A stretch of 64,000 nt of DNA from Ceratothoa steindachneri (Eukaryota > Arthropoda > Malacostraca > Isopoda > Cymothoidae), in assembly GCA_963969495.1 (NCBI GenBank), contig OZ018323.1, forward strand, positions 68,097,720 through 68,161,719, in the 5' to 3' direction. The notes beneath the pieces were generated by a model that was not told the origin of the DNA, did not search any database, and saw only the letters and a list, made by a program, of their open reading frames with translations. Numbering within the stretch: the first letter of the stretch is position 1; every line of letters begins with the position of its first letter. The position numbers and the translations under genes are program-made. Of the stretch, positions 48,595 through 59,460 are shown piece by piece.

Positions 48595-49860
48595 TTTCGT
48601 TGCACCGCCATTGTTTGCTATTGCTGCTGTCTGGCGTTTCCTATAACACCTGACCATGTCCTTGCAATATTGTATTGGCATATCTACCACATAATGTTTC
48701 CTTCAATATTCCTTCAATATTCGCCACAAATTTACAATCGGATTCAATTCAGGAGATTGAGTAAGCCAACTTAGAACATTAATATTGTTCTTCAGGAACT
48801 ACTCAAGTGCTGCTTTCGTCGGTGATTTGGATCATTTTCTTACTGGAACATTCAATCATCCTGTATCTCCAAATTGCCTCCATTCTTTGTTTTATCAATT
48901 ATATGAAGAGCACATCCCGTTAAAAGAAAACAAGGTCTGTTGACCAAAAGGTCGCGTGCTCTCACTTATTCTGATTTATGACCTTACGCCCTTCAAAACT
49001 TTCAATAATTCCTGGAATAACCCTGGCGATTCTATTATTTAAAAGAGAATGCAAAGCAACATAAGGGTTTCAAATTTTGTTAGAATCGACCGAATAGTTA
49101 TGATGTTATTGCCCTAACAAAATAATTCCCGGGCTATTCTTGGGAGGATTTTTGAAATTATATCACTCGAAAGAGACTGTAAAACAACATAAGTGTTTTA
49201 AATTTTGTTAGAATCAACCGAATAGTTATGATGTTATTGCGCCCCCAAAATAATTCCTAGGCTAACCTTGGGAGGACCTTGTAAATTATATTATTTGAAA
49301 GAGATGTAAAACAACATAAGGATTTCATATTTCGTTAGAATCGGCCAAATATTTACAATGTTATTACAAAAACAAAAAAGCAAAACGGGGACCGACCGAC
49401 CGATTGACCTACCGACATAGTGAGATGTAGAGTCGCTCGCGACTAGACTCTCACGCGACTAAAAACAGTTCCACACCAGAATGGTGCCACTTTTAGTTAG
49501 GAGATAGTGTTTTTCGATTATAATTAGAGGTTTCATCACGGCGCCAAGCATAGCGAGCTGTATCTTGGCCAAACAGTTAAATTTTGGTCTCATCAGACCA
49601 AGGCACATTTATTCAAAATTGATCTGACACCTCTTTGCGCTCCTAAGAAAACTTCCGTCGTGCTAACAAGTGCGCTTTCTTTAGACAAGGGGTTTTGCTT
49701 GGTGATCGAAATATGAGTTTGTCTATAGAGCTCATTACTAATTGTTTATTTCTTAATTATGTCCCAGCCTTACGAAGATCGTGTTGTAGTTCTGCCTTAG
49801 TTTAAACTTCTAGGGTATTCTGCTGTAGCCCAGTTGAGTGGGTTGGGTCTTTAGGCATTC
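48595..49860 (-). pseudogene. Tc1-like transposase fossil, split by a small DNA element
   Basis: Read on the minus strand: a degraded N-terminal part (LQHDLRKAGT, about 49790), KKAHLLARRKF (about 49660), the first-Asp region with KFNCLAKIQ (about 49580; the SDETK word is broken) and GTILVWNCF (about 49480, normally VWGCF). After the 520-bp insertion (48946-49465) come GCALHIID and NGGNLEIQDD, an END/DPNH block (second Asp), SWLTQSPELNPIVNLWRILK (third acidic residue) and a NNGGATKY end. Many stops and frameshifts. The order is that of Tc1 transposases. Confidence 0.8.
48946..49465 (-). mobile_element. Small DNA element with three internal units (family of 24206-24460)
   Basis: Shares both ends with 24206-24460 in opposite orientation. 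Internally it carries three copies of a 127-128-bp unit; the word GAATCGACCGAATAGTTATG or its variants recurs at 49083, 49211 and 49338. The copy at 24.2 kb has one unit. It sits between the VWGCF and downstream blocks of the Tc1 fossil, so it is younger than that element. Confidence 0.75.
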
Positions 49861-50727
49861 TTTATTGTTGTTTTTTTGTAGTTTTGTATAATTAACTGTA
49901 GTATTGCATGGCTTTCACACATCCTACCTTCCTTAGGAACAAAAAAATCCCGGTCATTTGACCACTGTCCTTTCGGACTTTCCCCCAAAGAGAACTATTA
50001 CCATACGAGAACAATGCTCTTTTTAGAGGACTTATATATTCGGATTCCCTTACAGCAAATGTTGTTTTGGTTTGACGTAAACCATTATAAGATTTCATAA
50101 AACACTTCGAAGTGCTTATTTTTTAGATTGCCTTGCGCCTCTTATGCTATCTTACGGTGTGATCATACAAGTTATCATAGTTCATCGATATAGATCTCGG
50201 CATCTGTCGAAGAAGGTTTGTAATAGTTCTAAAGGTCAGTAGTATTGTAGGGTGGAGTCCGAGTCTATACACACGCACACACTCATGAGCACACACATGA
50301 CCTTACACCCATTATATACCCCCCCTTACTGGTTTGTCACCAAATCTCAGTCCTCCCCCACCCCCACCCCCACTCCCCTAGGTCAGTGAAATTTTTTCGA
50401 AGGAATCAGAGACTGCACATACGCACACACTCATGAGCACATTCTAACACGTACACACGCACACACTTATTGGTTTGTCGCCAGTCCCCCCCCCCCACCC
50501 CTCTAAGTTGGTGACCTTCTTTTGGAGCAAATCGGTAAGGTTTCGTTGACGCGGTTTGAATTTTCGTATGTATTCCTGTATTACCATAACAGCGGAGTTC
50601 CCACTTAACTTTTTACAATTCTTTGATTGGTCCGTCTAGTTGCCATCTGTTTAAACCATTTGTCGTTAAACCTCTTTGTGCGTCACACGTTCTAAGATGA
50701 TCCTCGATCCACACCGTACCATCTAGA
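49861..50727. other. No recognisable gene; CA-rich imperfect repeat
   Basis: 49892-50098 is an unrecognised minus-strand frame. 50265-50500 has two imperfect copies, about 150 bp apart, of a CA-rich block containing CGCACACACTCATGAGCACA followed by a C-run. Confidence 0.5.
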
Positions 50728-50960
50728 CTTAATAAATATTTTGCAACTGAAGATGTGTGTGGATCGGATTATAAATTTATCCCAGACTATTCATCTTCGG
50801 TTGATTTCTTCAATAATCTTCGTCGACTTATTCATGAACAACCAATTGATCGAATTAAATTTCTGTATAGTGGGTACGTCCAACCGTCTTTCAACTGCAA
50901 TAACGGAAAAGAAGTACTTGAACATCTCCAGTTTATGGATTTAGAAGATTTAGAAGTTTT
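50728..50960 (+). pseudogene. Possible Polinton packaging-ATPase scrap
   Basis: FFNNLRRLIHEQPIDRIKFL followed by YSGYVQPSFN and an acidic LQFMDLEDLE stretch resembles the part of the FtsK/A32-like packaging ATPase just after its Walker A loop. The Walker A glycines and lysine are not visible; a Ser-rich run takes their place. It merges in frame into the minor capsid start, which suggests an internal deletion. Identification rests on position as much as on sequence. Confidence 0.3.
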
Positions 50961-50965
50961 TTTAT

Positions 50966-51657
50966 CATTTGTGAAGATAGAGTCAGAAAGTTTTTATGTC
51001 ACCCTTCCTTCCTCATCTTCCCTAGATGTTTATCCTCAAAATACCATGTCTTACTATAGAATTGAATTGCACAAATCCATTATAACAACCACAGTCAGTA
51101 TGAAGTAGGGGTTTGTGAGTTTCAATTTACAGGGAATATCTCTGATATTACTAAGCCTACACGTGCATTCACAGTTTATCGGAAAAAGACGGAAGTAAAT
51201 AATTATGCATCAAGTACTATATTGGCAAGAGGAAAAGAAACAAATAGAAAGAATTGACTATGCTTATGGTGAGATATGGATAGACGCTGGATATTATAAA
51301 AATGAAAAAGCACTCACGCAACAGAAAATGTCTACTGAATATGTATTAATGCTCACTTCACGTTCATTGCTCAATGTGAAAAGAAAATAAAATCTATTAT
51401 TTCATCTGTCAGAAGAATTTTCAGGAATAATGAAAAGATCTATCATAGATGATATCTCAAAATTAAATCATTGTATAGCGTTTAATATAGATTTTCCTAC
51501 TATTATATCCCATCCGAGATCATGTAACATTTACTCTAACCTTGTAGACAATCAGTTAGTAGGCGGAACACAGTCAAGGCTGATGAGAATTATTCACCTT
51601 CCTTACAATGATGGTTCATTCAATATAACTTTTGAAAATCCGTTGACTAGCCTCCAT
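50966..51657 (+). pseudogene. Polinton minor (penton-like) capsid protein, 5' part
   Basis: The start region FYVTLPSSSSLDVYPQNTMS corresponds to the characteristic beginning of Polinton minor capsid proteins (FYVTLPSN-type). After frame breaks at about 51105 and 51260-51520, a block with CNIYSNLVDNQLVGG and RLMRIIHLP, then FENPL, corresponds to the conserved C-terminal jelly-roll strand region. The gene is cut at about 51657 by an L2 LINE and resumes at 53915. Stops show it is long dead. Confidence 0.72.
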
Positions 51658-53880
51658 TGATATTCCCTCCCTATCTAATGATGTGGCCTCCAAACTTCCT
51701 CCCATTGATGCTTCTGCCTCTCCTGACCAGATTCTCTCTTCTTTGGAGCAACCCCTTCTCACTTGTCTTGATGGCCACTCTCCCCTTGTCACCCCTTTGA
51801 ACTCCCGTTGTCACCGTGCCCCTTGGTACTTATGGAACTCCTTCGTGCTAGGCAGTCCATGCGTGCCCATAAAAGAGTCCTTAGAATGGCTTGCACCCGT
51901 GGGCAAGACACGACCCCTCTCTCGCTGGCGTTCCGACTTGCGACAGCTTCCTACGCGGCAAAATTAAAATCTGCTCGTGAAGCCTACTCACGTAATCTGC
52001 TTACTGATAATAGGAATGATCCCCGTACCGTCTTCCGCCTGCTCTCCCGTCTTACTTTCCCAGCCCAGGTCTCCCCACACATTAGCCCTGCTACTCTCTC
52101 GAATTTCTTCGCAGATAAGGACACTAACCTCCGTGCCTTCCCCCCCTCAGCCTTCTGTCCCGGCTCCTGCCATTCTCCCTGACTTCCCGGTTCAGCTACT
52201 TATTGTTTTCCCCGCTGTGACCGCGTTGGAGCTTACAGCCCTGCTCTCGCGTTCTAAGAAATCGGGCTCCCCAAAGGACCTTTTTCCGCCTAAACTGTTA
52301 TGTAAAATTCTGCCTGCTATCCTCCCAACGCTTCTTCACCTGTTCAACACTTCACTTGCAACTGGTCTTGTTCCCTCTTCCTTCAAACGCGCCCACATCC
52401 GGCCGATTCTTAAAAAGCCTCAACTGAACCCCACTGACCCTTCCAATTATCGCCCGATTTTGCAACTTCCTTTCCTCTCTAAGGTTCTGGAGAGAGTGGT
52501 TACTTCACGCATCAACAGTCACGTGGTGGCCTGTAACATTGATGAAACCTATCAATCTGGTTTCAAGTCAGGTCTCTCCACAGAAACTACCCTTCTCAAT
52601 GTGTCCGATTGCTTACGAAGAGCCGCGGACAGGGGTTGTGCCTCCATCCTCGTTCTACTTGACCTCTCCTCCGCCATCGATACTATTGACCATACCGTCC
52701 TACTTGATCGTCTCCACTCTTTCCTCGGCATATCAGGCACCGTGCTTGACTGGTTCCGCTTTTACCTCTCGTCTCGTACCCAATCCGTTGTGATTGACGA
52801 CGTTTCATCCGACTCTACCCCCCATTCGCTTTGAAGTGCCACAAGGCTCTGTCATTGGTCCTCTGCTATTTCGTATCTACCTTCTCCCTCTTAATTCCCT
52901 TCTTCCTAATCTCCGTCTATCCTTCCACCTCTATGCTGATGACATTCAAATTTTGTTTCCTCATCCCCCACGTCTCTTGCTTACTCTATCACTGACCTCC
53001 TGGCTGCCTACTACTCCATTTCTGACTGGCTCTCTACCAACTTCCTCAGGCGTAATCACTTCAAAACTGAGGTCCTCTTCGTCGGCACCCCTGCTCTTGT
53101 CAAAAAATCTAAATCTCTCTTTCCCTCGCTTACTCTAAGCGGTAATACTATCATTTTCTCTGACTGCGTTAGGAATCTGGGTGTTGTTTTTGATGAGAAT
53201 CTCTCCCTCATGTCTCATATCCGCAATGTCAGCAAATCCTCCCTATGTTTCCTTCGTAACTTCTCTCGCATTCGCTCTCACTTTGATAACCAAAGTCTTG
53301 AGACTGCTGTTCATGCCTTCATCACCTCACGCCTTGACTACTGTAACTCTCTGCTTGTGAATCTGCCATCCTCCTCTCTCCGCCCCCTTCAACTTGTACA
53401 GAACTATGCCGCCCGGGTTCTCCTCCGTCGCCCTCGCTTCTCTCCCTCGAAACCCTTGCTGCATGAACTGCATTGGCTCCCTGTCAGATCCCGTACTCAC
53501 TTCAAGATACTTCTCTTCACATTTAAGGCCCTAAACAACAAAGCCCCGTCTTACCTCTCTTCTGCCCTCTCGCCACGCCATGTCCCTCGGGCCCTTCGGT
53601 CATCACATGCACCTCTTTTGAATATTCCTCGTTCATCCCTCTGCTGAGTGGGGGACTGCTCCCTCTCAATCTGCGCCCCTAAGTTGTGGAATGCTCTTCC
53701 TGCTGAAATCAGGTCTTCTCCCTCTCTTACCACATTTAAGCGTCTCCTGAAAACGCATCTTTTCAGTATTACCTTCTCCCCCTCTTGAATTTCCATTGAA
53801 TTTCCATTCTCATCTCAGCACAACGTGCGCTCTGGGAAGGCCTCAGGCCTTGAAGAGTGCATTACAAAAGACTTATTATA

Positions 53881-53914
<34 letters not shown>
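51658..53914 (+). pseudogene. L2-type LINE, 5'-truncated
   Basis: This LINE was inserted into the Polinton minor capsid gene. Blocks in order: the linker after the endonuclease (51683-52180), fingers with SNYRPILQLPFLSKVLERVV (about 52440), palm block LLDLSSAIDTIDH (the Asp that binds metal), VPQGSVIGPLLF after a frameshift at about 52820, the catalytic YADD at about 52930, and the C-terminal HWLPVRSRTHFKILLFTFKA and LWNALPAEI blocks. The last is a strong L2-clade signature. The 3' end carries GCGCTCTGGG...ATTACAAAAG, then an (ATT)n tail at 53876-53914, also L2-like. There are at least four frameshifts. Confidence 0.88.
53876..53914 (+). repeat. (ATT)n tail of the L2-type LINE
   Basis: About twelve ATT triplets directly at the LINE's 3' end, marking the insertion boundary with the Polinton sequence. 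Confidence 0.93.
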
Positions 53915-53915
<1 letters not shown>

Positions 53916-54000
53916 CTGAATCTAAGTTCTGGAGACTTGAGATCAATTTATATCTATATAAGAACGATTTAAGGTAAAAGATTTCCATTCTTTCTTCGTC
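53915..54000 (+). pseudogene. Polinton minor capsid protein, 3' end
   Basis: Short blocks in slipping frames (SGDLRSIYIYI, then GKRFPFF and LMIKLQIKR) fit the last beta strands of the minor capsid protein, directly after the (ATT)n tail of the LINE. This part alone would be too short to name; its position makes the case. Confidence 0.55.
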
Positions 54001-54084
54001 ATTTGATGATAAAACTACAGATTAAGAGAAGACATTAAAAAATAATTTAAAAATGTTGAATAGGCCACTCGTGTTTAAAGGGTT

Positions 54085-54300
54085 AAGACCTCAGAGATGA
54101 CGTGGTCTTGGATCCCTAATCCGAAATGCGGTGCCATATCTAAAAAGTGGTGCTCGCTATCTAGGAAAGATCAGCTGGGAAGGACGAAAAATAATATTAC
54201 TAAAGATACTAGACGATATATTAGAAGAAAGTTAAAATCTAAGAGTGATAATGAGAGGAAATATGAAAAAATGGGTGTAATAAATAAGCGAAAATGAATG
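54085..54300 (+). pseudogene. Polinton pX-like small basic protein
   Basis: One frame from about 54103 reads GLGSLIRNAVPYLKSGARYL followed by GK, and after a slip a Lys/Arg-rich region follows. A Gly-start hydrophobic stretch followed by SGA-x-x-x-GK and a basic tail is the pattern of the small virion protein encoded between the two capsid genes of many Polintons. The position between the minor and major capsid genes agrees. It is frameshifted and stop-containing. Confidence 0.6.
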
Positions 54301-54439
54301 TATAAGAAGTTGAAGAATAGAAAAAAGTTGAAAATAGATGATGAAGAGGACGGGGATGTTTTGTTTTTTTTCTCATAATATAAACAAGCAGACATTTCAT
54401 AGATGTTTTCATAAAGTTATCATCGGCTGTAAATCATAC

Positions 54440-54659
54440 ACGTGTAAAAATTAATGCTCTTCATCCAACAAGTTATATCGGTTCGAAGACAGAACTCGAT
54501 TTGTTTAGCGTTCCATCGACCCAAACTTCTATCGTTGAAAGCAATTATCAATCTTACTTTCCACCTAGCAATATCTCATGAGATCTCTCCTCGTTTGAAT
54601 ATTTTATATCTGTTAGCGGACAGTATTATATACACCCGAGTAAGGTTTGTCTTTATATT
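54440..54659 (+). pseudogene. Polinton major capsid protein, 5' part
   Basis: A plus-strand frame carries SKTELDLFSVPSTQTSI, the conserved start of Polinton double-jelly-roll major capsid proteins (often annotated as F54H12.2-like), followed by FEYFISVSGQYYIHPSK. One TGA lies between these blocks. The frame is cut after 54659 by the Gypsy element and resumes at 63760. The extreme N-terminus is not clear. Confidence 0.8.
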
Positions 54660-55347
54660 TGTGGAAGAATGAGAGAGAGACGGAATTACCCCTTCCCCCT
54701 AACTTCCCCAGTTCGCCGTTGACCGCTCTAAATTCGTCTGCCCTATATACTGCGAAAATTAGAACAATGAAAAGACCATTAAGTGGGCATCGCGAGTTCG
54801 CGCTATAGAACCTTATTGCGACCAAAGGAAATTAAGGAAGTCTGTTGGCGATAATTTCTGGGTATATATTCGACAGTTCAGAATTCACAGGCATATTGTG
54901 TCTGAAGCCGCCGTCCCTAGCCGTAACGTCTTCATAGTCAAGAGGGAATCGACTACATTCTCGTTCAGAGAAGAATTGAGTGATTGTCGAAGAGCCAAGG
55001 AAGAGCTAGTCGTCACTCAGTGTTGCTCGTGGAGATAGTTAGGCGCGCTTCAATCCTTCTCACCACGTCTTCGGATTTTAAGGATCGGAAAAGCCATCCC
55101 CAAAGCACCCTCCGTTTGCCTCTTAAGGACAAAAGCCCCCCCCCCCTTCAGTCTCCAGAAGTTGGATTGAGTGTTCCGTGAGACGTCCACAAGTTCAAGG
55201 TCGAACTTACCTACCTGGTCCTACTCGCCGCGCATTAAGGTAAAAGGGATTTAACCCCGCTTCGTCACGCTCCTCCCACCTTTACCACGTCGAACCTCAA
55301 GGATCCCCTTTGTTCAAGAACTTGCTTAATTGTAAAATCATTACTTA

Positions 55348-57895
55348 CACTGGCCAACAAATTTGAACCTTTTTTTAATCATCAGAGACCTGAGCAAACT
55401 TTTCTCGTGGCATTTTTCTTACTGATTTCAAATCTGACTTTAACCTTTCTTTAGCACATCAGGTTTTCAAGATATTGGAAAATGCAATATGACCGCTGTC
55501 GCTGATAGAATGTAGCGTTTTACTCTGATTTCTTTGCCGAAACTGGTGATATGTGGTTGCATAGCGCCATTGCTAGAAAGAAATTGCCTTCTGTATATCT
55601 CTATGTGCATTCAGAAGTTGAACTGACACAAAATGATGCATTTAACATATAGAAACTCTAAAATTTATCATTCTCTTTAGGCGTAAACATATGATAAAGA
55701 TAAATAGCTATGTTTTCTTTATTCCACAAGCATCATAAAGTTAATGGTACTTATATTGCATGTATAAGAATGGTAAACAATGATTGAAGGGCTAGTAAGT
55801 TAAAACTCGAATTCATAAACGTTGTTTACGGGATTTGCATTTGAATTTTTTCTCAGGATTATCACGATACAAAATCCAACAATGATCCCCCATCATGCTC
55901 TCATTGCAAAATCTTTGATAGCGAGTTTACATGGTCTTGATATCCTGGTGGAAACTTTCATCTTGCTCGTCACTTACGGCTCCAAGATTTTCTGGGAAAA
56001 AGTCTAGGTGCGAATGCAAGAAATGGATTTTAAGTGACATACGGCATCCCATTTCTTTAGAAGATTGAAGAAGGTTTTCCACGCCATCTCTGTGTGTAGG
56101 TAACTTGTTGATGCCCCTAAAGTATGCACATAACCACTTGAAGGCTAGCCATGCATTTAGTTCAAGAGGAGTGTGGGGCTTCTCGAAGTCAGGGTCTGCT
56201 AAAACCTCTCTTATTTTTGCTCCCACAAATATGCCTTCTTTTAGTTTTGACGCGCTCAGTTGTGGAAATCTTTTGCACATATATTGGAATCCCTGAGACT
56301 TGTCCTTAGCTATTGCTTTCACGAATTTTTTCATTAGACCTAGTTTCAAATGAAGAGGTGGCAGATCTATTTTTTGATGCTCTACTAGGGGGACAGACTG
56401 AACACTGCTTATTCCAGGCTCATATGTAGATCGAAGTGGCCAGTCACGCTTGTCATAATGTTTTGCAATGGCGCGGCTATCCCCAGGCAGAGGAAGTAAC
56501 AGTACTTCGTGAATCCTCCTTGCATACCCATTAGCATGCCTATGACGTTTAGATCATTACAGATGTACCTCTGATGGGCTTGGTAGTTTATGGCTATAAG
56601 AAGATAATCCATATTGTCATATGTCTCCTTAAGGTGGACAGAATGGCCAATAGGAATGTAAGGCTTTACATTACCATGGTGCAAGAGAACAGCTTTCAGA
56701 CTTGTCTTATCAATAAAGAGACGCCAGTCAGACGCCTCATATGTCTGTGACAAGGCTTCGAACAATCCATATATATCATGGCAGTTGCAGAGAGGTCCAT
56801 TAACTGTGAAGAATGAAGTTAAATCACGATTACGCTTTCTAAAGTAACTCACATGCACATTTTCCTCGAATAAGAATTTTTCCTGTAGTCGAGATGCTAG
56901 AAGTAGTTCTGCTTTCTTCTTTAACAGTGACAGATCTCTCACAAGATTATTTGAATCTTCCGAGTAAATAACTTTGGCTCAGACATAGCATCCTTATATT
57001 CAACATCCGCATCTAATGTGCATGCACCTTCAGTACTGCTATCATCACTGATATCATCAGGTACGAGGCCATCATCAAGTGGAACTCGAATTGGCAAAAA
57101 TACCTCATGTAGAACTGGTCTGCACTCTGAATCCATGGTTGGATAAACAATTTGGTGCTTGTTCTTTTCAGAAAACCCTTTTGTGGTCACACTGTAGAAA
57201 TAGCAATCTTCGAGATGATCACTGGGCTCTCCCCATATCATAAGAACAGCGAAGGGCATTGGAGCTTTCTTTTTGTTAATCCAGTCACGTAATTTATTAG
57301 AACAGGAAGTAAGAATTTGATGTGGTGCTCATGCTTTATCTTGGTCACCCAGAGGGCAACCGAAGGAGAGTTTGTACATTTTCTTTATATCATTTGTGAT
57401 AGTGCGCTGCTGATATTTGGTTGTAAAATGCCCACATACATAACAGAATTTATCTGGATGATTTTTGCCCTCTCGAGGCATTGTTACTGCTTTGTTGAAA
57501 TATTTAGAAGCCTCTTATGATCAACGCAGAAGGAGAAACTTAGAAGATGCACATCACATGAGAAACCTGAAAGCATAAAAAAGAATTATAAATAATTGCG
57601 CAAAATATGCATGTGGGTTACAAATGTAAATGAATTCTTCTCTATACCCCTTTAACCAGCAAGAACTCACGAAGCATCTAGTTTACTCATCTTAGTAGTA
57701 CAATAATGATGCATGCAATAGAGCAATACCAGTAATATACTACATTTTATAATTGCAGGCGGCCATTTTGAATTTTTGGCATATCTTAAAAACGGTACGT
57801 ACTAGAGCAAAGCCGAAAGCAGATTCAGACTCAGCATGGAAAATGCATTTAGAAATGTATAGTGAAGTCTCTGATGAAAAATGTGTTGACCAGTG
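55348..57895 (-). mobile_element. Complete CACTG-ended DNA element, copy 2
   Basis: A 2548-bp element. The left end is CACTGGCCAACA; the right, reverse-complemented, is CACTGGTCAACA. Both ends continue with weaker similarity for about 180 bp (shared words TTTTTCATCAGAGAC-like, GCATTTT, TTTTCAAGATAT/TTTTTAAGATAT), so the inverted repeats are long. TTA lies on both sides (55345-55347 and 57896-57898), fitting a 3-bp duplication. CACTG ends with a 3-bp duplication resemble the CMC (CACTA-Mirage-Chapaev) group, but the protein does not let me confirm that. Confidence 0.85.
55813..57481 (-). pseudogene. Protein of the CACTG-ended element, copy 2
   Basis: About 555 codons from MPREGKNHPDK (57481). 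Blocks in order: YVCGHF and a second Cys pair, MPFAVLMIWGEPSDH with DCYFY (second Cys of the pair lost), an acidic linker, ENVHVSYFRKRNRDLTSFF, WRLFIDKTSLKAVLLHHGN, GMLMGMQGGFTKYC, LGLMKKFVKAIAKD, FVGAKIREVLADPDFEKP, then MSLKIHFLHSHLDFFPENLG and AVSDEQDESFHQD. The last acidic and His residues are the best candidates for a catalytic site, by conservation only. Frame breaks occur at about 56930, 56490, 56350 and 55925. Neither copy in the window encodes an intact protein. Confidence 0.75.
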
Positions 57896-58164
57896 TTATC
57901 TATCGGTTCAAACTTAATTGATAGTGTCAATCATCTTAGCACTGAACCATCAATATTTAATTGCATTGCCATTTAACTTGCTTTATATAAAATATGCAAT
58001 CTTTAGTCCTATTAAAATATATTTTTGTATCCGTGTTTGAATATTCCTTGGCTTAACAACTGTGTATTTAAAGCACTCTTAAGCCATCCCGAGGGAAGCC
58101 TTAATTTCGGTCCACCAGTAGGCCAGTGTGCGTATAATGGCGTACATCCGGTCATACCACGACA

Positions 58165-58350
<186 letters not shown>

Positions 58351-58370
58351 ATCCGCGAATGACATTCTTT

Positions 58371-58414
58371 ATTCCTAGACTTCTTTCGACCATCTTAGGT
58401 CATCTTCAGGGAAT
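58371..58414 (-). other. CTGAAGA-stem-GAAA motif, hammerhead-like, left arm
   Basis: Minus strand: CUGAAGA, U, GACC, six bases, GGUC, GAAA, then GAAGUC and UAGGAA. GACC/GGUC gives a four-pair stem II (with one extra U), GUC could be a cleavage triplet, and UUCC/GGAA could form stem I with a two-base offset. It is close to, but not a canonical match of, a hammerhead core. The plus-strand copy at 59461-59500 differs at the first core base (A for C). Confidence 0.33.
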
Positions 58415-58452
58415 GAACAGAAATGGAATTATTCAAAAATTGCTACATTATA

Positions 58453-59394
58453 CGAGGGGCGGTCAATAGGTTTTGCGAATCAGTAGGGCAAAACAGAGGA
58501 AGGGGGATGGCTGTTTGTGGTGGTGTTAGGACAAGTTATGACAAGTCAGGACCTGCAGCCGCACGCCCCTGATTCGTCTATTTAGAAGCAGTAGCTGATT
58601 GCAGATCGTCAATCACAAATTTTTCCACAATGGAGAAGGTTGAGCACCGCGCAGTGGTCAAATTTTTGACCAAGGAAGGCAAGAATGCAAAAGAGATCCA
58701 TGAACGCATGGTTGCAGTGTACACCGACACCGCCCCTTCCTATTCAACCATTGCTCGCTGGAATAGGGAGTTCCGCCATGGTCGTGAGTCCCTTGAAGAT
58801 GACCCCCGTCTAGGACGGCCGTCAGACGTGACCAACGAGGACATTGGGGCCCGTGTGGATAGGATGATCCTCGAAAATCGACGGGTGAAGGTCAAAGAAA
58901 TCGAGCGAGAACTTGGAATATCACATGGAAGTGTTGTCAACACCATCCACGACAATTTGGCCATGATCAAGGTCTCTGCCCCTTGGGTCCCTAGAAATCC
59001 TCACGAAACCTCACGATCCATGATCAACCTTAACGTCGTCAAAGTCCAGAAGGCCAGAGTTGCACAAGCTGCCCTGCGCGAGTGCGGATTCGAGGAGCTC
59101 AACCATCCCCCCTACAGTCCAGATCTTACCCCTAGCGACTACTTTTTATTCCGCCAGCTCAAGGCTACACTGTGTGGACGCCGGTTTGAGAACGATGAAG
59201 ATGTCCAGCTCGCCGTCTAGGAGTGGATTGGACAGCAGTCGGGAGATTTCTGGTTGTCGGGAATGCGAAGCCTCAAAAAAAAGTAGCGCAAGTACATTGA
59301 AGTCGAGGGTAGTTATATTGGAAAATAATAGAACATTTTTCCTCATATCTCGTTTCCTTATATCCGAATTGCAAAACTTATTGCCCGCCCCTCG
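58453..59394 (+). mobile_element. Internally deleted mariner
   Basis: 942 bp between TA target copies (58451-58452 and 59395-59396). The ends are CGAGGGGCGGTCAATAGGTT and, reverse-complemented, CGAGGGGCGGGCAATAAGTT. About 350 bp shorter than the related full-length copy at 37406-38699. Confidence 0.92.
58630..59220 (+). CDS. Deleted mariner transposase, DNA-binding half fused to the third-Asp region
   Basis: A 196-residue frame without internal stops. Residues 1-120 hold the paired helix-turn-helix DNA-binding region (MEKVEHRAV start, SLEDDPRLGRPSDV, ISHGSVVNTIHDNL). A WVPRNP remnant of the linker follows, then after an in-frame deletion come AALRECGFEELNHPPYSPDL and PSDYFLF. The deletion removed the first two catalytic Asp motifs, so it cannot cut DNA but could in principle still bind mariner ends. 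A TAG ends the frame where the full-length relative reads on. Whether it is expressed is unknown. Confidence 0.8.
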   Translation: MEKVEHRAVVKFLTKEGKNAKEIHERMVAVYTDTAPSYSTIARWNREFRHGRESLEDDPRLGRPSDVTNEDIGARVDRMILENRRVKVKEIERELGISHGSVVNTIHDNLAMIKVSAPWVPRNPHETSRSMINLNVVKVQKARVAQAALRECGFEELNHPPYSPDLTPSDYFLFRQLKATLCGRRFENDEDVQLAV

Positions 59395-59460
59395 TATATA
59401 GTAATTCTACGCGAACATAAGTATGTAGCAATTTTTGAATAATTCCCTTTCTGTTCATTC

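Larger units (their letters stand above)
54660..58164 (+). repeat. 5' LTR of the Gypsy element, interrupted
   Basis: About 957 bp of LTR split at 55347/57896 by the CACTG element. It has an extra block of about 35 bp (54929-54963) that the 3' LTR lacks, and it lacks a CTCTCTCCCCGTTTAGAT stretch present in the 3' LTR (63023-63040). It ends with CA at 58163-58164. Confidence 0.88.

Noticed and set aside
58110..58164. GTAGGCCAGTGTGCG as a CACTGG-type element end
   Set aside because: The same sequence occurs in the 3' LTR at 63711-63759, so it is part of the LTR.
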